Positions 6,664-10,667 of a DNA stretch of 10,667 nucleotides are shown piece by piece; the first letter of the stretch is position 1, and every line of letters begins with the position of its first letter. The notes beneath the pieces are model-generated. The model searched no databases and was not told where the DNA came from. It saw only the letters and a list, made by a program, of their open reading frames with translations. The stretch is from Deltaproteobacteria bacterium (GTDB taxonomy: Bacteria; Desulfobacterota; GWC2-55-46; S146-70). The DNA lies in contig WGFD01000311.1 in the NCBI GenBank assembly GCA_015492395.1, positions 1 to 10,667 of the forward strand. Reading direction: 5' to 3'. Made by a program: the position numbers and the translations under genes.

Positions 6664-7584
6664 ATGAGGGTTGCCGGCCTTGGGCAATGCTCCCTGGATC
6701 ATATAAGTGTGGTGGATCTCTTCCCGCGGGAAGATACCAAGAATGAGGTGTCGGAGTGGACGATACAGGGTGGCGGTCCAGTCGCCACCGCGCTTGTGAC
6801 CCTGTCCAGACTGGGAGTCGGAACGACGTTGATGGGTCTCCTCTCCGATGACTGGACAGGAAACACTATAAAGGATGGGCTTATCGAAGAAGGAGTCGGG
6901 GTTGATGGTCTGATCGTCAGGAAGGGTGGAAGGTCGCAGACGGCCTTCATAGTTGTAAACAGGAGGACTGCGGCAAGGACTGTCTTCTGGCAGCGGCCGA
7001 CGTTGACACCTATAATGCCGGAGGAGGTAACGGGGTCGTTTATTGAGGGTTGTGAATTCCTGCTTCTAGACGGCCTCATGGCAGACGCCTCTATAGAGGC
7101 CGCAAGGCTGGCTAGAGCGGCCAACATTCCGGTAATGCTGGATGGAGGCAGGGTGAGGGATAAGATCTTGGATATCGCCGCATTGTCCGACTACGTAGTT
7201 GTATCCGAGGAGTTTGCGGTGGAGTTGGCCGGGACCCCAAAAGGTGCCATCGGCGAGTTGATGAAGTTGAAACCCAGGGCCGTTACCATAACACTCGGTA
7301 AGAGGGGCAGTATTACAAAGTGCGGTGGGGATTTTTTTGTCCAGCCGGCTTTCAGTGTGGATGCGGTTGATACTACCGGTGCCGGTGATGTGTTTCATGG
7401 GGGATACATATACGGGCTTCTTCAGAATTGGAATATAAGGGACACCGTCAGATTCGCGTCTGCCGCCGCGGCACTAAAGTGCAAAAAGATTGGCGGTAGG
7501 GCCGGTATAGCCGGTTTGAGAGAGACCAAGGATTTCTTGGAGATACACGGAGAGCAGATACAGGCTGGGGATCCCGTGCTTTAA
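6664..7584 (+). CDS. PfkB/ribokinase-family sugar kinase (copy 2)
   Basis: A 306-residue cytoplasmic ATP-dependent kinase. The first family signature is GGGPVATALVTLSRLG (36-51), and the second is DTTGAGDVFHGGY (236-248) with the catalytic base Asp242. LGKRG (211-215) lies ahead of the nucleotide site. The GGG-P-x-x-A form and the His in GDVFHGGY are typical of ketohexokinase- and sulfofructose-kinase-like branches, but the substrate cannot be assigned from this. GGGAGA (6652-6657), inside the end of yjbQ, serves as ribosome site for the ATG at 6664. Only two bases separate it from yjbQ and 31 from the following regulator. Together with the creatininase and YjbQ it forms the most tightly packed metabolic group in the window. 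Confidence 0.9.
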   Translation: MRVAGLGQCSLDHISVVDLFPREDTKNEVSEWTIQGGGPVATALVTLSRLGVGTTLMGLLSDDWTGNTIKDGLIEEGVGVDGLIVRKGGRSQTAFIVVNRRTAARTVFWQRPTLTPIMPEEVTGSFIEGCEFLLLDGLMADASIEAARLARAANIPVMLDGGRVRDKILDIAALSDYVVVSEEFAVELAGTPKGAIGELMKLKPRAVTITLGKRGSITKCGGDFFVQPAFSVDAVDTTGAGDVFHGGYIYGLLQNWNIRDTVRFASAAAALKCKKIGGRAGIAGLRETKDFLEIHGEQIQAGDPVL

Positions 7585-7615
7585 AACTGTATCCTCCTCT
7601 TCGATAGGAAGGTGT

Positions 7616-8308
7616 ATGGTGCGCAATACCAAGTTCTGGTATATCAATACCAATAAGCTCTTCGCCGGTTTGAGCAGGGAAGACAAAGAGGAGCTGCTTG
7701 CGAAGCTGAAGGAGATTAGTATCAAGAGGAGGGAGTTTGCCTACCTGGCAGGGGAAAGGGCCGATAAGGTCTACCTCCTTAAAGAGGGCAGGATCAAGGT
7801 CGGCAGGCTATCCGAGGAGGGCAGGGAGCTTACCATCGATATCCTGGGACCGGGTGATATCTTTGGAGAACTGACCCTGGCGGGGGAGGATGTGCGTGAG
7901 GCCAGTGCCGTGGCCCTGGAAGACTCCTATATATGCGCCATCGATAGGGCGGACTTTGAGGATTATATGAGCAAGAGACCTTATCTATCCCTCGCGATAA
8001 CGAAGATGTTGGGCCGGCGATTGCGGAAGATGGAAAATCGCCTGGAGCATATGATCTTTCAAGATGTCAGGAGCAGACTCCTCTCCACCCTGAAGGAACT
8101 GGCCCGGGAGTATGCCGTTCCGATTGAAGGGGGAACTAAGATAACGGTCAACTTGACTCACCAGGAGTTGGCCAACCTCATCGGGGCAACGAGAGAGACC
8201 GTGACGCTGGAACTAAATAATCTTAGGAGAAACGGATATATTCGGATCGACGGCAGGGAGTTGATCCTGGTATCAAAAGGCATATCAAAAAAATCTCTTC
8301 ATTTGTAA
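7616..8308 (+). CDS. Crp/Fnr-family transcriptional regulator
   Basis: 230 residues in the standard layout: a cyclic-nucleotide-binding-type beta barrel at about 13-125 (LFAGLSREDKEELL, VYLLKEGRIKVGR, GPGDIFGELTLAGEDVREASA), a long dimer helix (about 126-160) and a C-terminal winged helix at about 178-217 with LTHQELANLIGATRETVTLE as helix-turn-helix. GELTLAG followed by Arg94 resembles the phosphate-binding cassette of CRP, so cAMP or a similar ligand is possible. Only one Cys is present (Cys107) and there is no N-terminal Cys cluster, so an FNR-type iron-sulphur sensor is excluded. AGGAAGG (7606-7612) precedes the ATG by three bases. It lies directly ahead of the two cytochrome genes and may control them, which is inferred from position only. 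It may be read through from the kinase operon. Confidence 0.93.
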   Translation: MVRNTKFWYINTNKLFAGLSREDKEELLAKLKEISIKRREFAYLAGERADKVYLLKEGRIKVGRLSEEGRELTIDILGPGDIFGELTLAGEDVREASAVALEDSYICAIDRADFEDYMSKRPYLSLAITKMLGRRLRKMENRLEHMIFQDVRSRLLSTLKELAREYAVPIEGGTKITVNLTHQELANLIGATRETVTLELNNLRRNGYIRIDGRELILVSKGISKKSLHL

Positions 8309-8358
8309 TCTTTCTTACATCTTTTCCCTTTGACATTGACTAAGATTGATACACCCAG

Positions 8359-8476
8359 GTGCAAGGCGAGCGAATCCTGAGAAATGACACCTGCCTGACC
8401 TGCCGTAGGGCAGGAGGTAGGCGAAGGATGGTGCACAACGCCGTAGATGGAGTATTTACGAAGCCGTCAAGCCGTC
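8359..8476. repeat. Long nested hairpin element with tandem 8-mer; possible dispersed intergenic repeat
   Basis: Nested arms run inward: GTGCA (8359-8363)/TGCAC (8432-8436), ATCC (8374-8377)/GGAT (8426-8429), CCTGCC (8390-8395)/GGTAGG (8416-8421) with one G-T pair, and a core of CCTGCC (8399-8404)/GGCAGG (8409-8414) around GTAG. The 3' flank ends in a tandem AAGCCGTC (8461-8468, 8469-8476). GGCG (8365-8368) and CGCC (8439-8442) could pair across the outer stem. The organisation recalls dispersed intergenic repeats in other genomes, but a single copy is visible here, so that is inference. No coding frame explains it. Confidence 0.45.
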
Positions 8477-8532
8477 GAGAAGATTATACGCATGAATAGG
8501 CGCAAGCCAGTCATAGATCCGAGAGTGAGGAG

Positions 8533-8649
8533 ATGATGAAGAAAGAAGGCCGGATTTCTACATGTATTACCCTGAAAAAAGAGAGAACATCGAGATCATG
8601 GGAGGATTTAGACCTTCATGGGGCCGGCGGGATAGAGATGGAAGGCTAA
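8533..8649 (+). CDS. Possible microprotein, 38 residues (frame A)
   Basis: An ATG ATG start (8533/8536) lies just after GTGAGGAG (8525-8532), an acceptable ribosome site for the second ATG. The 38-residue product begins MMKKEGRIST and ends GIEMEG, with no signal peptide, membrane helix or known motif. It overlaps another open frame at 8562-8684, and at most one is likely real. I do not recognise it. Confidence 0.2.
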   Translation: MMKKEGRISTCITLKKERTSRSWEDLDLHGAGGIEMEG

Positions 8650-8684
8650 CGCTTGACATATGCCAAAAATGCGGCAATAGTTGA
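8562..8684 (+). CDS. Possible microprotein or gene remnant with CxxC, 40 residues (frame B)
   Basis: This frame is open from after TGA 8526-8528 to TGA 8682-8684. The ATG at 8562 gives 40 residues beginning MYYPEKRENI and ending LDICQKCGNS, with a CxxCG knuckle near the C terminus. The amino-acid make-up looks more protein-like than the overlapping frame A, but no ribosome site precedes the ATG. It could be a decayed end of a zinc-binding protein. The promoter for the cytochromes lies inside its 3' end, which argues against strong constraint. Confidence 0.22.
   Translation: MYYPEKRENIEIMGGFRPSWGRRDRDGRLTLDICQKCGNS
8653..8681 (+). promoter_or_regulatory. Putative promoter of the cytochrome operon
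   Basis: TTGACA (8653-8658) is followed after 17 bases by AATAGT (8676-8681), four of six matches to the -10 consensus. The leader would be about 65 bases. It includes GGTGG (8709-8713)/CCACC (8724-8728), a small stem shortly before the Shine-Dalgarno. No clear CRP- or FNR-type palindrome was found next to it. Confidence 0.4.
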
Positions 8685-8754
8685 TTCTATGGATGGTGCT
8701 TATAAACAGGTGGAGGTGTCAAACCACCCAATAATCTGACGGAAGGAGGTTGCG

Positions 8755-9273
8755 ATGAAGAAGGTCTCTATGATCTTGACGGTTTCCATGATGTTATTCA
8801 TCCTTGCGGGGGTGGCTGTTGCGCAGGACCAGGGGAAGAATCCGTGTAGGATGAAGAAACCTCAAGCGTTAAAGAATCCATTTTCACACAGAGGACTTTC
8901 AAGTCTGGAAAAGGCCGTGGAGATGGGGGAGGAGTTATGGAAGGACAAAAATCTGGGCAAGTCAAATCTCAGTTGCAACACATGTCATGCGAAGGGAGCG
9001 CAATTGAATCTCGATAAGGTCGGTCGATTTCCCCACTACGTTGGTATGACCGGCGAGGTGGTAACGCTCGATCAAATGATTAACTTTTACATGATCAATC
9101 CAATGAAGGCTAAGCCTTTAGGCTGGGGGTCCACAAGGTTAACCGCTCTTGCGGCCTACTACCAGGAGATAGTGAAGGAGTATGGGGAAAAGGGGGTGGC
9201 CAACCCCTGTAGTATGAAGAATCCATGTAGCATGAAGAACCCATGCGGTCCGAAGAATCCCTGCCGGCGATAG
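8755..9273 (+). CDS. Exported monoheme c-type cytochrome with NPCxxK repeat tail
   Basis: A 172-residue periplasmic electron carrier. The signal peptide covers about residues 1-23 and ends in VAVA before QDQ. One heme site, CNTCH (74-78), is present. Downstream, INPMKAKPLGW (114-124) offers Met117 as the probable distal ligand, and TALAAYYQEIV is the usual C-terminal helix of class I cytochromes. The last 23 residues form a tandem hexapeptide NPCxxK: NPCSMK, NPCSMK, NPCGPK, NPCRR, with four cysteines outside any heme motif. A related KNPCRMK follows the signal peptide, so Cys31 is a fifth. These cysteines could bind metal, form disulphides or tether the protein; which of these is unknown. AGGAGGT (8744-8750), four bases before the ATG, is a strong ribosome site. 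It is followed directly by a pentaheme cytochrome, a likely redox partner. Confidence 0.88.
   Translation: MKKVSMILTVSMMLFILAGVAVAQDQGKNPCRMKKPQALKNPFSHRGLSSLEKAVEMGEELWKDKNLGKSNLSCNTCHAKGAQLNLDKVGRFPHYVGMTGEVVTLDQMINFYMINPMKAKPLGWGSTRLTALAAYYQEIVKEYGEKGVANPCSMKNPCSMKNPCGPKNPCRR
9202..9270 (+). repeat. 18-bp tandem repeat encoding NPCxxK
   Basis: Units lie at 9202-9219, 9220-9237, 9238-9255 and a partial one at 9256-9270. At the DNA level they differ mainly at third positions (AAC/AAT, TGT/TGC), so the peptide repeat is better kept than the bases, which points to selection on the protein rather than a very recent slippage event. Confidence 0.85.
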
Positions 9274-9287
9274 CCATCCCATTAAGC

Positions 9288-10490
9288 ATGACGGTTACTG
9301 TGGGCGTGGCCAAGCGTATGCCTGCCGTTTTTTATGCCGTCTTCAGCGTATTGTGCCTTCTGCTTTATTTTGCCACTACCGCTTATGGAGCGGATATCTC
9401 TGGATGGTACTGGAAAAGGCCGGTGCCGTTCCAGGGGATCAGCCCGGAGTGGTATGGCAATCTTGGTATCTCATTATATCCGGAGGATTGCGGTAAGTGT
9501 CATGTATCTCAGTACAGGGAGTGGCGAGACTCCTTGCACAGCATGGCCATTGGGCCTGGAATAAAGGGGCAGTTGGCCCCGTACAGTGACCCATCCTTTG
9601 CCGGGTCATGCTACATATGCCATGCCCCGCTGAGTGAGCAGCAGGAGGTCTTGGATATAGCAGAGGGCTATGCAAAGAACCTGCAATTTGACGAGAGGCT
9701 CAAGGCTAGCGGTGTAAATTGCGCCGTCTGCCATCTAAGGGGGTATAAAAAGTATGGTCCCCCTTCGCCGGGTCGTTTACAGAAGAGTAGTGTGTATGGA
9801 GGATTCATACCTTCACCATTCTTCGAGAGTTCAGGTTTCTGTGCTCCATGTCACCAGTTCCCGGAGGATGGAAATGCCATTAATGGCAAGCTGCTGGAGA
9901 ACACTTACATAGAATGGCTTGAGAGTCCCTATCCGGCCATGGGTGTTACATGCCAGAGCTGTCACATGCCTGAACGAAGGCACTACTTTCGTGGAATCCA
10001 CGACCCTGGTATGGTAAGTCGTGGTCTGGAGATCGTGGTTAAGAGGATGAAGATTAGAGGGGTTTCAAGCGCCGTCCTCACGATAAAGAATAGTGGTGTG
10101 GGGCATTACTTTCCCACATACGTTACACCATTGGTAACGGTTAGGGCTTTTGTGGTGAATAGAGAGGGCGTTGAAGAGGAAGGCTCCCGCAAGGAGGAAC
10201 ATATAGGCAGGATAGTTACGCTGGACCTTTCAAGGGAGCTTGCCGATACCCGGATTCCCCCAAGGGGGGAGTTCATATTTGATTATAAGATTGAGGATGT
10301 TGGAGTTGATGCAAAGCTGGTGATGGAGGTATGGGTGTACCCCGACGAGTTCTACAACAGGTTTTTTAAGGCTGCACTGGAGGCTGAATACTTTACGTCC
10401 GAGAAGGAGATGAAAGAGGCCCTTGAGGAGACCGAGAAGTCAAAGTACCTGCTCTTCAGGAAGGAGATAAGCAGGGTGGATGAAAAGTAA
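9288..10490 (+). CDS. Exported pentaheme c-type cytochrome, cytochrome c554-like
   Basis: A periplasmic multiheme electron-transfer protein of about 400 residues. Counting from the ATG at 9288, five CxxCH sites are seen: CGKCH (68-72), CYICH (108-112), CAVCH (145-149), CAPCH (185-189) and CQSCH (222-226). The text around the first (CHVSQYREWRDSLHS) is characteristic of the cytochrome c554 domain. After the hemes, about 175 residues lack heme motifs; KNSGVGHYFPT (267-277) is a block seen in related multiheme cytochromes and may give a His ligand. The signal peptide is the hydrophobic run before TTAYGA. The start is uncertain: ATG 9288, GTG 9300 and ATG 9318 are all in frame, none with a good Shine-Dalgarno, while an ATG at 9243 lies inside the previous gene's repeats. 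Close placement after the TAG at 9271-9273 suggests translational coupling. No membrane anchor is seen at the C terminus. Confidence 0.87.
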   Translation: MTVTVGVAKRMPAVFYAVFSVLCLLLYFATTAYGADISGWYWKRPVPFQGISPEWYGNLGISLYPEDCGKCHVSQYREWRDSLHSMAIGPGIKGQLAPYSDPSFAGSCYICHAPLSEQQEVLDIAEGYAKNLQFDERLKASGVNCAVCHLRGYKKYGPPSPGRLQKSSVYGGFIPSPFFESSGFCAPCHQFPEDGNAINGKLLENTYIEWLESPYPAMGVTCQSCHMPERRHYFRGIHDPGMVSRGLEIVVKRMKIRGVSSAVLTIKNSGVGHYFPTYVTPLVTVRAFVVNREGVEEEGSRKEEHIGRIVTLDLSRELADTRIPPRGEFIFDYKIEDVGVDAKLVMEVWVYPDEFYNRFFKAALEAEYFTSEKEMKEALEETEKSKYLLFRKEISRVDEK

Positions 10491-10518
10491 AGGGTGGGAG
10501 TGTGCATACTCCAACCCT
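10491..10518. terminator. Terminator-like hairpin after the cytochrome operon, probably bidirectional
   Basis: The arms at 10491-10501 and 10508-10518 pair over 11 positions with a single G-A mismatch, around the loop GTGCAT. On the + strand the hairpin is followed by TCATT, a weak T-run. On the - strand it is followed by TTACTTTTC, a better one. It directly follows the TAA of the pentaheme gene and would also stop transcription leaving the - strand transposase. Confidence 0.65.
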
Positions 10519-10547
10519 TCATTCCGGCAGATGATATTATTTATTAT

Positions 10548-10667
10548 GGGTCTTCGCGTAAGAGTGTGGGTCATTTTATATCTCCTTGAGCATGCACGTA
10601 AGGATTTTCAGCCGAAGGTACTCTTCGTCTCTTAGTCCGTATGCCCTTCTCTGGATAACCCGTATCT
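10548..10667 (-). mobile_element. End of an ISL3-like insertion sequence (continues beyond window)
   Basis: The sequence starting GGGTCTTCGCG at 10548 looks like a terminal inverted repeat of the ISL3 type. It follows an AT-rich stretch (10531-10547) of the kind such elements favour. It leads after 28 bases into the stop codon of a - strand transposase. ISL3 elements make 8-bp target duplications; the candidate copy here would be 10540-10547, and the other copy lies outside the window. The exact boundary is an inference. Confidence 0.5.
10576..10667 (-). CDS. Transposase, C-terminal fragment (ISL3 / IS204-IS1001-IS1096-IS1165 type), cut by window edge
   Basis: On the - strand a frame is open from the right edge to TAA at 10578-10576. 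The 29 readable residues include IRVIQRRAYGLRDEEYLRLK, followed by ILTCMLKEI. This closely resembles the conserved C terminus of ISL3-family DDE transposases, where an arginine-rich RRAYGxR block follows the last catalytic Glu. The catalytic core is outside the window, so integrity cannot be judged. It is convergent with the cytochrome operon across a shared hairpin. The family call rests on a short stretch; another DDE family with a similar ending is possible. Confidence 0.6.
   Translation of the reverse strand, partial: IRVIQRRAYGLRDEEYLRLKILTCMLKEI

Noticed and set aside
7616..8308. FNR-type oxygen sensor assignment for the regulator
   Set aside because: The N-terminal cysteine cluster needed for a 4Fe-4S centre is absent; only Cys107 is present.
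8330..8353. TTGACA (8330-8335) as a second promoter after the Crp-type gene
   Set aside because: No acceptable -10 hexamer lies 16-18 bases downstream (the positions read ACCCAG), so the -35 match is likely chance.
8359..8436. c-di-GMP or cGAMP (GEMM) riboswitch ahead of cytochrome genes
   Set aside because: Such switches are common before cytochromes, but the conserved GEMM core motifs are not present here and the fold is one nested hairpin rather than two docked stems.
9202..9270. CRISPR-like or intergenic tandem repeat
   Set aside because: The units are adjoining, have no spacers, and lie in frame within a coding region.

Overview
The window reads as a chromosomal segment of a free-living, Gram-negative-type bacterium with a large c-type cytochrome inventory. 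Every complete gene lies on the + strand. Codon use is rich in AGG, AGA and ATA, base composition is mid-GC, and the MTA phosphorylase / PfkB kinase / TPR / RodZ order together with periplasmic cytochromes fits Nitrospirota or Desulfobacterota-like lineages. That placement is an inference; no marker gene fixes it. No tRNA, rRNA or CRISPR array was seen.

Left part (1-2435): the 3' end of an S-methyl-5'-thioadenosine phosphorylase gene is followed by a 207-base gap. The gap holds hairpins, a good sigma70-type promoter with an extended -10, and a leader with several interleaved stems that resembles a regulatory RNA. The leader precedes a PfkB-family kinase. A six-TPR lipoprotein comes next.

Middle (2545-5443): RodZ (HTH, membrane helix, DUF4115) follows the TPR lipoprotein, an arrangement like the PilF-RodZ pair of gammaproteobacteria. 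Then come a zinc-ribbon plus GAF sensor, an exported HEXXH gluzincin-type peptidase and a small VanZ-like membrane protein. This block looks concerned with the cell envelope, cell shape and signalling.

Right-middle (5440-8308): a creatininase-family amidohydrolase overlaps the VanZ gene by four bases. It is followed by YjbQ, a second and quite different PfkB kinase two bases downstream of YjbQ, and a Crp/Fnr-type regulator. The creatininase/YjbQ/kinase trio is compact enough to suggest a small-molecule pathway, but the substrate cannot be read from sequence.

Right end (8309-10667): a 446-base gap carries a long nested hairpin element, two overlapping possible microproteins and a promoter. 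Two exported cytochromes follow: a monoheme protein with a tandem NPCxxK tail, and a pentaheme protein with a cytochrome c554-like heme domain and a C-terminal non-heme domain. A bidirectional terminator-like hairpin closes this unit. The window ends inside an ISL3-like insertion sequence whose transposase C terminus lies on the - strand.
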